Program-made: the position numbers and the translations under genes
Notes under the pieces: model-generated
Seen by the model: only the letters and a program-made list of their open reading frames with translations
Database searches by the model: none
Told to the model about the DNA's origin: nothing
NCBI RefSeq assembly: GCF_001545155.1
Contig: NZ_CP014226.1
Location: 427,153-491,152, forward strand
Source: Halomonas chromatireducens
GTDB lineage: Bacteria > Pseudomonadota > Gammaproteobacteria > Pseudomonadales > Halomonadaceae
Reading direction: 5' to 3'
DNA length: 64,000 bases
Shown here: positions 53,812 to 62,350 of the stretch, piece by piece
How positions within the stretch are numbered: position 1 is the first letter of the stretch
How the letters are laid out: each line of letters begins with the position of its first letter

Positions 53812-53896
53812 GCGCGACAGGCTGCAAGCCACGTGCTTCGAGCGACTTAGCTCTTGATCGAGTTTCCACGCAGAGAAAGCGCGAATCCGAGCAGCG

Positions 53897-53993
53897 CCGG
53901 GGACAGCCCGAAGCGGAGGTCCGATGCCAGGGATGGCATCGGTAGCGTCCAGGGAGGGATTTACAGCGCCTCCGCGTAGGGCTGTCCCTGGGG
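53897..53993. repeat. Nested-hairpin repeat, copy B3 (reverse orientation)
   Basis: The outer arms pair GGGACAGCCC with GGGCTGTCCC. Read on the minus strand it has the shared core GGCGCTGTAAATCC...CGCTAC. The inner hairpin is CGATGCCA-GGGA-TGGCATCG (53931-53950), different in sequence from B1 and B2 but in the same place. Confidence 0.8.
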
Positions 53994-54030
53994 TAGCTGC
54001 GACTCGAGGCCAGCAACAGAGGTATCGCCG

Positions 54031-54795
54031 ATGCTCATCGACGCCCACTGCCATCTCGATTTCGCCGAATTCGACGACGACCGTGACGCCATGTTCGAGC
54101 GGGCCAGGGCGGTCGGGGTCGGACACTTCATGGTGCCGGGCACCACGCGGGAGCGCTGGCCTGGCGTGCTGGCGCTGGGCGAAAAGAGAGATGACGTCAG
54201 TATCAGCCTGGGGCTGCATCCCTATTTCATGGACGAGCACCGGGAGGAGGATGTCGAGGCGCTGGCCCAGGCCCTGGATGAGCACCCAGAGGTGAAAGCA
54301 CTGGGCGAGTGCGGGATCGACGCCCGCTTCGATGAGAGCCTGGCCGATCAGTGGGCGCTGTTCAACGCCCAGCTTCGGCTGGCCAAGTCGCGCCAGCTGC
54401 CGGTGGTGATCCACTGCGTGCATGCCAACGACAAGGTTTCCCAGCGCTTGCGCCAGCTCGACCTGCCTGCCGGGGGCCTGATCCATGCCTTCGCCGGTTC
54501 GCCGGATCAGGCCTGGAAATTCCTCGATCTCGGCTTCGTGGTCGGCCTGGGCGGTGCCGTGACGTATGAGCGAGCCCAGCGTCTATGGCGGGCGGTGAAG
54601 AGCCTGCCTGAGGATGGCTTCGTGCTGGAGACCGATAGCCCCGATATGCCGCTATGTGGCCACCAGGGTCAGCGTAACGAGCCGGCACGCATCGGCCAGG
54701 TTTGCGAGATGGTGGCGAATCTGCGCGGCGAGACGCCGGAGGCGATTGCCGCACAGAGTACGGCAACCGCCAAGCGGGTATTCGGGCTGTCGTAA
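54031..54795 (+). CDS. TatD-family metal-dependent hydrolase
   Basis: The 254-aa TIM-barrel protein has the metal-binding motifs MLIDAHCHLDF (HxH), GECGIDARFDE (Glu), VIHCVHAND (His), LIHAFAGS (His) and LETDSPDM (Asp). Members act as 3'-5' DNA/RNA exonucleases or deoxyribonucleases. It belongs to the YjjV/TatD group; which one cannot be settled. It lies downstream of prfC but separated by repeat B3, and is convergent with the damaged ygfZ gene. Confidence 0.88.
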   Translation: MLIDAHCHLDFAEFDDDRDAMFERARAVGVGHFMVPGTTRERWPGVLALGEKRDDVSISLGLHPYFMDEHREEDVEALAQALDEHPEVKALGECGIDARFDESLADQWALFNAQLRLAKSRQLPVVIHCVHANDKVSQRLRQLDLPAGGLIHAFAGSPDQAWKFLDLGFVVGLGGAVTYERAQRLWRAVKSLPEDGFVLETDSPDMPLCGHQGQRNEPARIGQVCEMVANLRGETPEAIAAQSTATAKRVFGLS

Positions 54796-54811
54796 GCCCT
54801 GATTCATCGTG

Positions 54812-55545
54812 TTACGCGCTTGCCAAGGCCAGGCTTTCCGGATCCAGCCGTTCAATGGGGTAGGGCAGCTTCATCAGCTTGACCGGCTGATCGTCGACGC
54901 TCAGTGGGCCGATCTCCTCTCGGGTACTGGTCACAGCCAGTATCTCGGGCTGACCGTAGGCGTCCATTTCGGCGGCCAGCACCTCACCGTGTGACTTGCC
55001 GTTTTCGTCGAGAAGGGGGGTGCCGAGTGCCGGCACCCTGTCTCCCTCGAGTTGGGCCCTTGCCAGCCGCTTCTTCACCTGCCCGCGGAAGTGGGCCCGT
55101 GCCACCACCTCCTGCCCGGTATAGCACCCCTTCTTGAAGCTGATGCCGCCCAGGGCCTCCCAGTTGATCATCTGTGGCAGCAGGGCGTCTTCATGATGCG
55201 GGGTGAGCCAGGCGAGTCCGGCCTGAATGTCGTGGAGACACCAGACGGCGTTGCCGACCAGGCTCGCCTGCGGGGTCAGCCGGGAGACGATCTCGACTGC
55301 CATATCGATAGGCAGGCAAGCCAACACACGGGGCTGGGTCCCGGGATGCGCCAGCAACTGAACGTTCTCGTCACCGGACTGGTGCCAGATGGCCGGCGGC
55401 ACCAGGTCGAATCGAACCTCCGCCAGGGCCTTGGCCTCCTTGCCGATAAGCCCTACAAGGGCAAGGTCGTCGCGCACCCTGAGTTCCGACTTGTAGAACG
55501 GCGCGAATTTCTTGAGGTGGGCGCGCAGTGTTTCAACCAGGCCGC
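54812..55545 (-). pseudogene. ygfZ: ygfZ remnant lacking its N-terminus (tRNA-modifying/Fe-S folate-binding protein)
   Basis: YgfZ is a folate-dependent Fe-S maintenance protein of about 320 aa. Here homology starts abruptly at GLVETLRAHLKKFAPFYKSEL and runs to the normal C-terminus, including the hallmark KGCYTGQEVVAR. The usual first 80 or so residues are absent. Upstream, the same frame contains only unrelated residues and no good start; a stop lies at about 55631. A GTG at 55477 could start a 221-codon fragment. The break coincides with a short ATP-grasp-like start in another frame, so a deletion has probably fused two genes. Function is presumably lost or supplied elsewhere. Confidence 0.7.
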
Positions 55546-55617
55546 GATGAAGTAGATCGGCTCCTTGTTGCTGAGAAAATGGCGGCGAACGTCGGCAATT
55601 GTTGTTATCTTGCGCAT
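55453..55617 (-). pseudogene. N-terminal remnant of an ATP-grasp-like gene running into ygfZ
   Basis: An ATG at 55617 with GGAG eight bases upstream opens RKITTIADVRRHFLSNKEPI and YFI, which resembles the start of pre-ATP-grasp (biotin carboxylase-like) proteins as I remember them. After about 24 codons the sequence passes into ygfZ DNA in the wrong frame and stops at 55453. It lies 165 bp after the nitrilase-family gene, with which the intact gene was probably co-transcribed. The family identification is from memory of the motif and needs a search. Confidence 0.45.
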
Positions 55618-55781
55618 ATTTGTCGCTCCATCAGTAGAGGAACCCGCCTCCTGGGTGGGTCCGGTAGACAGCGGCGGAATAAAGCCCGCCACCGGAGCCT
55701 GGCCGAACAATCGACACAGGCCACGAATCAGGTTCTCCAGCTTGGCACTCTCCCATCGCGCCTGGTGCCGTTGCAGGCGGT

Positions 55782-56651
55782 TCAGTACTCCTCGATGTCG
55801 GCTCGCAGAGGCTTGGCTAACGGGCCCAGAGTATCCAGAAACGCCGCGGAGCCGTTCTCGCTGCGGTACACCGAGAAGTCGACGCGGCGGTCGCGAAAGC
55901 TTTTCAACGGCTGCCCAAGGCCGCGCAGGCCGGTTTCGCGCTCGCGGCGCACCCGGTTCATATCCACTTCGATGGGCATGACCTCCTCGCCAGTGCCTGC
56001 CTGGTGAATGACGTCACCGGAGGGGCCCACCACGATGGAACGACCGTTACCGAGGGCACCGGCACCGTTGATATCGAAGAAATAGCACTGGTTGACCGCC
56101 GCATTGGTTCGCGCAATGGAGAGTTCGATATCGCGGTCGATGGTATCGGTCATGGTGGGATGAAGGATCACCTCCGCCCCCATGGCGGCCAGAGTGCGGG
56201 TGGTCTCGGGGAACCACATGTCGTAGCAGATCGACACCCCGAAGCGGCCCACGTTGGGCACATCGAAGGTCACGAACTCGCTGCCGCTCTCCACGCCCGC
56301 CTCGTAGGGAAGGAAGGGGAACTGCTTGCGATAGCGGGCCACGACATGGCCATGTGGATTGATCACCGACAGGGTGTTATAGACGCTCTCGCCGACCCGT
56401 TCGAACATGGAGCCGGGAATCAACCAGATGCGGTGCTGTTCGGCCAGTTGGCAGAACATCGCCTCGGCAGCGCTGGGCATCGCCTGGGCATGGTGCGGTG
56501 ACGCCCCCAGGGGCATCAGCTCACTGAACAGCACCATCTGGACCTGGGGAAAGCGACTCATCAACACGTCGACACGGTGTCGCATCGCTTCGGTATTGTC
56601 GCCGTGGTGCAGCGCATGCATCTGCACACCGGCAATGGTGAAATAGGACAT
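55782..56651 (-). CDS. Carbon-nitrogen hydrolase (nitrilase superfamily)
   Basis: The 289-aa enzyme has the Glu-Lys-Cys triad: Glu in VLFSELMPLG, Lys in ARYRKQFPF and Cys in SICYDMWFPE. The superfamily hydrolyses amides, nitriles or carbamoyl compounds in the cytoplasm. The ATG at 56651, after CGGAGACG, matches the usual SYFTIAGVQM opening. It lies about 190 bp downstream of doeX on the same strand. A role in ectoine or diaminobutyrate breakdown is possible by position but not shown. Its likely partner, the ATP-grasp gene, is truncated. Confidence 0.8.
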   Translation of the reverse strand: MSYFTIAGVQMHALHHGDNTEAMRHRVDVLMSRFPQVQMVLFSELMPLGASPHHAQAMPSAAEAMFCQLAEQHRIWLIPGSMFERVGESVYNTLSVINPHGHVVARYRKQFPFLPYEAGVESGSEFVTFDVPNVGRFGVSICYDMWFPETTRTLAAMGAEVILHPTMTDTIDRDIELSIARTNAAVNQCYFFDINGAGALGNGRSIVVGPSGDVIHQAGTGEEVMPIEVDMNRVRRERETGLRGLGQPLKSFRDRRVDFSVYRSENGSAAFLDTLGPLAKPLRADIEEY

Positions 56652-56838
56652 TGTCGTTCGTCTCCGTAGGCGATCTCGGTACATCCGGGGCGCTGTCTTG
56701 TGCGGTCAACGTCATCAAGGAAGCGTCAGCGGGATCGCCCGGCACAGGTGAGCAAAGGCTCGCCTCAAGCTTAAGCCAAATCCATCAACATGTAATCAAC
56801 GATGCTTTCTCAAGTGTCGCCGTAGCCCAGCCGATGAT

Positions 56839-57312
56839 TCAGGCCAGGCCGTCGGGAAGCGTGTGAGCGCGCTTCTGCTTGACGCTCTTGGTGACGATGT
56901 AGGTGAAGTAGCGCTCGATGCCGGTCTCTGAGGTCAACCAGGCATCGATCAGGCGCTGATAGGCATCGACGGAGTCGGCTTCCACCTTCATCAGGTAGTC
57001 CACCCCGCCTCCCACCGCCACGCATTCGGTCACCTCCGGTGTGGCGTGGACCAGTGCCTCGAAGCGGGCGAAGCTTGCCGCGTTGTGTTGCTTCAGCTCG
57101 ATCTGAACCCAGACCGGCGTGCGGCGCACCAGGGCCTCGGGGGTGATACGCGCACTGTAGCCTTCGATGATGCCGGCCTTCTCCAGGCGACGCACACGCT
57201 CCCAGCAGGGACTGACCGAGAGGTTGATCGCCTCGGCCAGCTTCGACTTGGTAATGCGCCCGTCCCGGGAGAGGATCTCGAGGATCTTCAGATCATAGCG
57301 ATCGAGCTTCAT
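56839..57312 (-). CDS. doeX: DoeX, Lrp/AsnC-type regulator of ectoine degradation
   Basis: The 157-aa protein has the Lrp winged helix (KLDRYDLKILEILSRDGRITKSKLAEAINLSVSPCWERVRRLEKAGII) and a RAM ligand-binding domain (about 65-150). In Halomonas elongata the gene of this type after doeB is doeX, a regulator of the ectoine degradation operon. The ATG overlaps the doeB stop (TGATG), so it is co-translated with doeB. The ligand is not known from sequence. Confidence 0.88.
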   Translation of the reverse strand: MKLDRYDLKILEILSRDGRITKSKLAEAINLSVSPCWERVRRLEKAGIIEGYSARITPEALVRRTPVWVQIELKQHNAASFARFEALVHATPEVTECVAVGGGVDYLMKVEADSVDAYQRLIDAWLTSETGIERYFTYIVTKSVKQKRAHTLPDGLA

Positions 57313-58325
57313 CACCCCAGCGACTCCACGACTTCGGCAATCACGGCAATGGTATCGCCCATGTTGACCTGGGCAGGAAAGCGTCGGGCCGCGAGCACGC
57401 CGCTGCGGCCGGCACGATACTCTACCGGTGGCGTGCCGCTGCGGGCCGGATCGTAGACCCGGGCGATCACATCGCCCTTCCGGACCACGTCGCCCAGCGT
57501 CAGGGTCAGCTCGAGCAGCCCCGAGTGCTCGCTCTGCACATAGCAGCTGGCATCGGGCATATCGAGATAGATCTGCGGCTCGGCGGGCATTTCCACCTCG
57601 CCCTCGATCAGCCCGAAATGAATCAGGAAGTTGCGGATGCCGCGCTCGGTGATGGCCAGGCTCTCCGGCGTCGAGGTGCCGCCGCCGCCCAGCTCGGTGG
57701 CCACGAATATCTTGCCCTGCTCCTCTACCACGGTGTCGAACAGCGAGGCGGCATCGAGCTCGAACATCATCATGGCGTAGGGCGCGCCGAAGGCCTTGGC
57801 ACCCTCTAGGGCCTGGCGCTGCTGGTCGGGATTCTCCAGCACATGGGAAGCCCCGAAGGGGATGATGTCCAGGGTGCGCCCACCGGAGTGGAGATCGAGC
57901 ACCACGTCGCACATCGGCACCATCACCCGGGCGAAGTAGTCGGCGATCTTCTCGGTCACGCTGCCGTTGGGGTCGCCGGGAAAGCTGCGATTGAGGTTGC
58001 CGCCGTCCAGCCCCGAGGTGCGCTTGCCGGCCATCACCGCCGGGGTGTTCATGCAGGGCACGATGATGACCCGGCCGCTGACGTCCTCGTCGCGCAGGGT
58101 GTTCGACAGCTTGAGCAGCGAGGTAATGCCCTCGTACTCATCGCCGTGGTTGCCGCCTGTCAGCAGGGCCGTGGGACCCTCACCGTTCCTGACCACGGTC
58201 CCCGGGATCATCACCGCTCCCCAGGCGGACTCGTCCACGGAGATGGGCAGCTTGAGGAAGCCGTGCTGGACGCCGTCGGCATCGAAGTCGACGGTGGCAC
58301 TGATCGGGCTTGGGCGCTTGGTCAT
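57312..58325 (-). CDS. doeB: N2-acetyl-L-2,4-diaminobutanoate deacetylase
   Basis: The zinc enzyme (337 aa) of the succinylglutamate desuccinylase/aspartoacylase family removes the acetyl group from the product of ectoine hydrolysis. Ligands are visible in TGGNHGDEYEG (His, Glu) and VLDLHSGG (His), with catalytic Glu in VATELGGGG and substrate arginines in NLNRSFPGDP. The ATG at 58325 has AAGGAGTTCC upstream. It is separated from doeA by about 170 bp containing repeat B2. H. elongata DoeB is of similar length. Confidence 0.93.
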   Translation of the reverse strand: MTKRPSPISATVDFDADGVQHGFLKLPISVDESAWGAVMIPGTVVRNGEGPTALLTGGNHGDEYEGITSLLKLSNTLRDEDVSGRVIIVPCMNTPAVMAGKRTSGLDGGNLNRSFPGDPNGSVTEKIADYFARVMVPMCDVVLDLHSGGRTLDIIPFGASHVLENPDQQRQALEGAKAFGAPYAMMMFELDAASLFDTVVEEQGKIFVATELGGGGTSTPESLAITERGIRNFLIHFGLIEGEVEMPAEPQIYLDMPDASCYVQSEHSGLLELTLTLGDVVRKGDVIARVYDPARSGTPPVEYRAGRSGVLAARRFPAQVNMGDTIAVIAEVVESLG

Positions 58326-58377
58326 TGTCTGGAACTCCTTGTTCGGTGGCAGCAGGCTACTGCTCGGGGCTATTCTG

Positions 58378-58468
58378 GCGGCAAGCCAGCGAGGAGGCGC
58401 TGTGAATACCTCCCTGTACGCTACTTTTGCCTTCCATGGCAAAAGACCTCCTCTTCGGCTTGCCCCCA
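58378..58468. repeat. Nested-hairpin repeat, copy B2 (between doeA and doeB)
   Basis: The outer arms GGCAAGCC / GGCTTGCC and GAGGAGG / CCTCCTC enclose the shared core GGCGCTGTGAATAC...CGCTAC and the hairpin CTTTTGCC-N6-GGCAAAAG (58424-58445). It lies within the doe operon and would be transcribed. Confidence 0.8.
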
Positions 58469-58495
58469 GCGCCCCTTCGTTGACGGTATGCGAGT

Positions 58496-59695
58496 TCAGC
58501 GCACAAACAGCTGGCGGGGGAAGTTCGCCAAGGCTTCGCAGCCGGTCTCGGTGATCAGAATGCTCTCGGTGATCTCCAGGCCCCACTCGTCCTGCCACAG
58601 GCCAGGCATGAAGTGGAAAGTCATGCCCGGCTGCAGGATGGTCTCGTCGGAGGGGCGAAGGCTCATGGTGCGCTCACCCCAGTCGGGTGGATAGGAGATA
58701 CCGATAGGATAGCCGCAGCGCGCCCCACCCCGGTCGAAGCCGTACTTGTCCATTGCCGAGCCCAGCGCCATGGCGATATCGGCGGTGCGATTGCCGGGCT
58801 TGGCCACGGCCAGGCCGCGCTCGATGCCCTCCAGCAGCGCCGATTCGGCACGAATGAAATCCTGGGGCGGCCGCCCCAGGAACACGGTGCGCGACAGCGG
58901 CGCATGGTAACGCTTGAACACACCGGCAATCTCGAAGAACGTGCCTTCGCCTTCGCGAAATGGCGTGTCGTCCCAGGTCAGGTGAGGCGCTGCCGCATCC
59001 TTGCCGGTGGGCAGCATGGGCACGATGGCGGGATAGTCGCCGCCAAAGACCTTACCGGTATCATCCACCCAGCCCTCGATACCGACCCGGTAGATCTCGG
59101 AAACCAGCTTGCTCTTGGGCAGGCCGGGCTCGATCACTTCGAGGATACGCGTATGCATGCCCTCGACGATCTTGCCGGCGATGCGCATGTAGGCGATTTC
59201 CTGGGGTGACTTGATCGCCCGACACCAGTTGACCAGCGCATTGGCATCCAGGAAGCGGGCATGGGGCAGTTCGCGCAGCAGGCACTGGTACGCCTTGGCC
59301 GAGAAGTAGTAATTGTCCATTTCCATGCCCACAACACCCTGGTGCCAGCCGCGATCGGGCATGATCGACTGGGCCAGGTAATCCATGGGATGCATGTCGG
59401 GATTCTGGACATAGTAATCGGGGTAGTAGGTGATGTTGTCCGGATCGATCCAGCAGGTCCGCAATGCGCCATTGGCGTCCATGCGGCGGCCATACCATAC
59501 CGGCTCTCCTTCCAGCCCCACCAGCACGCACTGGTGCACATAGAAGGACCAGCCATCATAGCCGGTCAGCCAGGCCATGTTGGACGGGTCGCTGATGATC
59601 AACACGTCGATGCCTCGGCTGGCCATCTCGGCCCGGACCTTCCACAGCCGGGTGGCATATTCCTGACGAGTGAAGGGCAGAGAGACCTGATTCAT
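58496..59695 (-). CDS. doeA: Ectoine hydrolase
   Basis: The 399-aa enzyme of the M24 creatinase/aminopeptidase P family opens the ectoine ring to N-acetyl-diaminobutyrate. It has a creatinase-like N-domain (1 to about 160, SRGIDVLIISDPSNMAWLTGYDGWSFY) and a pita-bread C-domain (VGIEGWVDDTGKVFGGDYPAIVPM; FHFMPGLWQDEWGLEITESILIT). Length equals H. elongata DoeA. It is the first gene of doeA-doeB-doeX and is divergent from enuR across a region with a strong inverted repeat. Confidence 0.94.
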   Translation of the reverse strand: MNQVSLPFTRQEYATRLWKVRAEMASRGIDVLIISDPSNMAWLTGYDGWSFYVHQCVLVGLEGEPVWYGRRMDANGALRTCWIDPDNITYYPDYYVQNPDMHPMDYLAQSIMPDRGWHQGVVGMEMDNYYFSAKAYQCLLRELPHARFLDANALVNWCRAIKSPQEIAYMRIAGKIVEGMHTRILEVIEPGLPKSKLVSEIYRVGIEGWVDDTGKVFGGDYPAIVPMLPTGKDAAAPHLTWDDTPFREGEGTFFEIAGVFKRYHAPLSRTVFLGRPPQDFIRAESALLEGIERGLAVAKPGNRTADIAMALGSAMDKYGFDRGGARCGYPIGISYPPDWGERTMSLRPSDETILQPGMTFHFMPGLWQDEWGLEITESILITETGCEALANFPRQLFVR

Positions 59696-59785
59696 GAAGC
59701 GTTCGCCATAGCATCACCAATAACCGGCCGTCTCCATGGGGAGAGGGCCGGACCAGGGGTTGTCGACACCGGTCGAAGAGCGATT

Positions 59786-59821
59786 ATTGTCATGATTATT
59801 CACGAGGAAAATCATGACAAT
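59786..59821. promoter_or_regulatory. Inverted-repeat operator between doeA and enuR
   Basis: The arms ATTGTCATGATT and AATCATGACAAT are a perfect 12-bp inverted repeat with a 12-nt spacer, about 90 bp from the doeA start and 70 bp from the enuR start. The ATCATGACAAT half recurs at the enuR start codon. It is the natural candidate for EnuR binding. Confidence 0.65.
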
Positions 59822-59887
59822 TTCCGGTCAATGTCGCTAAGCTGATACTAGCACCACACCTCTGCTGGCGGTCAAAGGCTTTATTGC

Positions 59888-59898
59888 ATCATGACAAT
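59888..59898 (+). promoter_or_regulatory. Third ATCATGACAAT half-site over the enuR start codon
   Basis: The 11-bp sequence is identical to the right arm of the upstream operator and in the same orientation, 78 bp further on. It contains the ATG of enuR, so binding would block enuR expression. Confidence 0.5.
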
Positions 59899-61297
59899 TG
59901 ATCTGACTCCCTACTTGACCGACACCGGTCCCAAGTACCTGGCCATTGCCCGCGCCTTGTCGGAGGCAATTCGCCTGGGGGAGCTCACCCCGGGCACCCG
60001 CCTGCCACCTCATCGACAGCTGGCCGAAAACCTCGCCGTCAGCGTGCAAACCGTTTCACGGGCCTACGCCCAGGCCGAGAAGATGGGCCTGGTACAGGCG
60101 CGAGTCGGCAGCGGCACCTGGGTGAATGCCCTGGATGATGCCCGGGAGTCCGCTTATCTACGCGGTCATGAGCCACGTCATGAGAGCGCCCTGATCGACC
60201 TCTCCATCGCCCATCCGGTCTGTCCGCCCGGGCACCACCTGCGCTTTCGCCAGGCGCTGATGGAACTGGCGGACCATGCCAGCCCCGACGTAATCACCGC
60301 CTGTCGCCCCATCGCCGGACTACCTCACCAGCGCGAGCGGGCCAGCGCCTGGCTGCAGTCCCGACTCGGTGTGCCCGGCGAGATGGACGACAGGATTCTC
60401 TGCAACGGCGCGGCCCATGGTCTGATGCTGGCCATCGCAAGCGTGGTGCAGCATGGCGACCTGGTCCTCACCGAGGCCCTCACCGACCATGGCCTGGTCG
60501 CCCTGTCGCGCACCCTGGGCTTCCAGCTCCGCGGCGTGGCCATCGACAGCGAAGGCATTATTCCTGAGGCGCTGGAATCGGCGTGTCATCGTTTCAAGCC
60601 GAGAGCGGTGTACCTGACGCCGACCCAGTTGAATCCAACCGGCGCGACCAGGAGCGAGGCCCGCCGTGACGCCGTGGCCGAGGTACTTGCGCGTCATCGG
60701 GTGTGGCTGATCGAGGACGATGTGCATGCCCTGCTCGAGGCCCCTAGCCTGACATCCCTGACCGCCCGGATTCCCCAGCTCGGCTTTCATGTCACCAGCA
60801 TGACCAAGATCACCGTGCCGGGACTGCGCGCTGGCTACCTGACCGTGCCCCGCGGCCAACTGCACCACGTGCTGCCGCGGATGCGGGCCACCACCTGGAT
60901 GGCCACGCCGCTGATCTTCGAGCTAGCCGACCGCTGGATCGCCGACGGCAGCATCGAGACCATGGCCGCCGAACAGCGGGAGCTGCTGGGCGAGCGCCAG
61001 AAACTTGTCTCCCGACTCTTGGGCCATCACGCCTTTACATCCCGCCCCACCAGCCTGCATGTCTGGGTGACACTCCCCGATGCCTGGCGAGCGGAGGAGA
61101 TGCAGCAGCAGGCCGAACAGGAGGGCCTGGCCATTACCACCGCGGTACCGTTCATGGTGGAGCAGACGCCGCCCCCGCGTCGCATCCGAGTGAGCCTGGG
61201 GGCAGAACAGGACCTGCAGCGTCTGGAGGAGGGTCTGAAGCGACTGGCAATCTTGCTCGATGAGTCTCCCCCACCGATGATGCAGATTATCTACTGA
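59891..61297 (+). CDS. enuR: MocR/GabR-type PLP-dependent regulator, EnuR-like
   Basis: The 468-aa regulator has a GntR winged helix (about 10-75; TPGTRLPPHRQLAENLAVSVQTVSRAYAQAE) linked to an aminotransferase-like domain (about 110-468). The PLP lysine is Lys306 in TSMTKITVPGLRAGY, close in position to the essential Lys302 of Ruegeria EnuR. EnuR represses ectoine-use genes and is released by diaminobutyrate-type catabolites binding to PLP. Its place divergent from doeA supports this name. ghrA follows 30 bp later. Confidence 0.85.
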   Translation: MTIDLTPYLTDTGPKYLAIARALSEAIRLGELTPGTRLPPHRQLAENLAVSVQTVSRAYAQAEKMGLVQARVGSGTWVNALDDARESAYLRGHEPRHESALIDLSIAHPVCPPGHHLRFRQALMELADHASPDVITACRPIAGLPHQRERASAWLQSRLGVPGEMDDRILCNGAAHGLMLAIASVVQHGDLVLTEALTDHGLVALSRTLGFQLRGVAIDSEGIIPEALESACHRFKPRAVYLTPTQLNPTGATRSEARRDAVAEVLARHRVWLIEDDVHALLEAPSLTSLTARIPQLGFHVTSMTKITVPGLRAGYLTVPRGQLHHVLPRMRATTWMATPLIFELADRWIADGSIETMAAEQRELLGERQKLVSRLLGHHAFTSRPTSLHVWVTLPDAWRAEEMQQQAEQEGLAITTAVPFMVEQTPPPRRIRVSLGAEQDLQRLEEGLKRLAILLDESPPPMMQIIY

Positions 61298-61327
61298 CCT
61301 TCACTCAACAAGGAGAAGGACATACTG

Positions 61328-62263
61328 ATGCGTATCTTGATCCATATCGACGAGGCGGCCAGCTGGCGCGACGCCCTGGCCGAGCATCTGCCTGGCGCCG
61401 AGATCGTCACCAGCGATGCACCCGCCCACCAACGCCGGGATATCGACTACCTGGCCGCCTGGAAGCCGCCCGAGTCGCTGCTGCGGGAGCACGCCGATCT
61501 GAAGGGGATCATCAACCTGGGCGCCGGTGTCGACGCCCTGCTCAACAACCCTGGCCTGCCCGAGGGCGTGCCCATCGTCAAGCTGCGCGATGCCGGCATG
61601 GCCGAGCTGATCGGTGACTACGTGCGTTACGGCGTGTTGCATTTCCAGCGCGACTTCGACCGCTATCGTCGTCAGCAGGCCCACCGTGAATGGCGGGAGC
61701 ATGCCGTTGACGACAAGGGTGACTGGCCGGTGGGCGTGCTGGGCCTCGGCGCCATCGGCGCCAAGGTAGCCAGGATGGTCGCCGCCGACGGCTTTCCGGT
61801 CCACGGCTGGAGTCGCTCTCCCAAGCGGCTCGACGGCATCACCTGCCACCACGGTGACGACGGCTTGCCCGAACTGCTCGGTCGAGTACGCACCCTGGTG
61901 CTGCTGCTACCCGGAACCCCAGAGACCCGGCATATCATCGATGCCAAGACACTGGCCGCCCTGCCGGAAGGTGCCAGCCTGATCAATCCCGGGCGCGGCA
62001 CCCTGATCGATGAAGTGGCACTGCTGGAGGCGCTGGGGGAAGGTGAAACCGAGGGCCGGATTCGCGGCGCCTTGCTCGATGCCTTTCCCGAGGAGCCGCT
62101 GCCCCGGGAAAACCCGCTCTGGTCGCACCCGAGGGTATGGATAACGCCGCACATGGCTGGCCCTACCCCGCTGAAGGAAGCCGTGGGACAGGTCGCTGAA
62201 CTGATCGAGGCCTTCGAAGCGGGCGAAACGCTCGAGACCGTGAACCCCAGCGCCGGCTATTGA
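61328..62263 (+). CDS. ghrA: Glyoxylate/hydroxypyruvate reductase A-type dehydrogenase
   Basis: The 311-aa D-2-hydroxyacid dehydrogenase has NLGAGVDALL in the substrate domain, the NAD(P) motif VLGLGAIGAKVARMVAADGFPVHGWSRSPK, and the catalytic residues Arg (INPGRGTLIDE), Glu (LDAFPEEPLP) and His (WITPHMAGPT). This is the GhrA type that reduces glyoxylate and hydroxypyruvate. An AAGGAGAAGG site precedes the ATG and enuR ends only 30 bp before, so it may be co-transcribed. A link to ectoine catabolism is positional only. Confidence 0.85.
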   Translation: MRILIHIDEAASWRDALAEHLPGAEIVTSDAPAHQRRDIDYLAAWKPPESLLREHADLKGIINLGAGVDALLNNPGLPEGVPIVKLRDAGMAELIGDYVRYGVLHFQRDFDRYRRQQAHREWREHAVDDKGDWPVGVLGLGAIGAKVARMVAADGFPVHGWSRSPKRLDGITCHHGDDGLPELLGRVRTLVLLLPGTPETRHIIDAKTLAALPEGASLINPGRGTLIDEVALLEALGEGETEGRIRGALLDAFPEEPLPRENPLWSHPRVWITPHMAGPTPLKEAVGQVAELIEAFEAGETLETVNPSAGY

Positions 62264-62350
62264 ATCGCCACGGCCCCGACCTCATCCCTACAAGTACGGC
62301 GAGATAGGAGATAGTCTGAAAGCCATACCCATCGCCCTCCCTGGAGGTGC

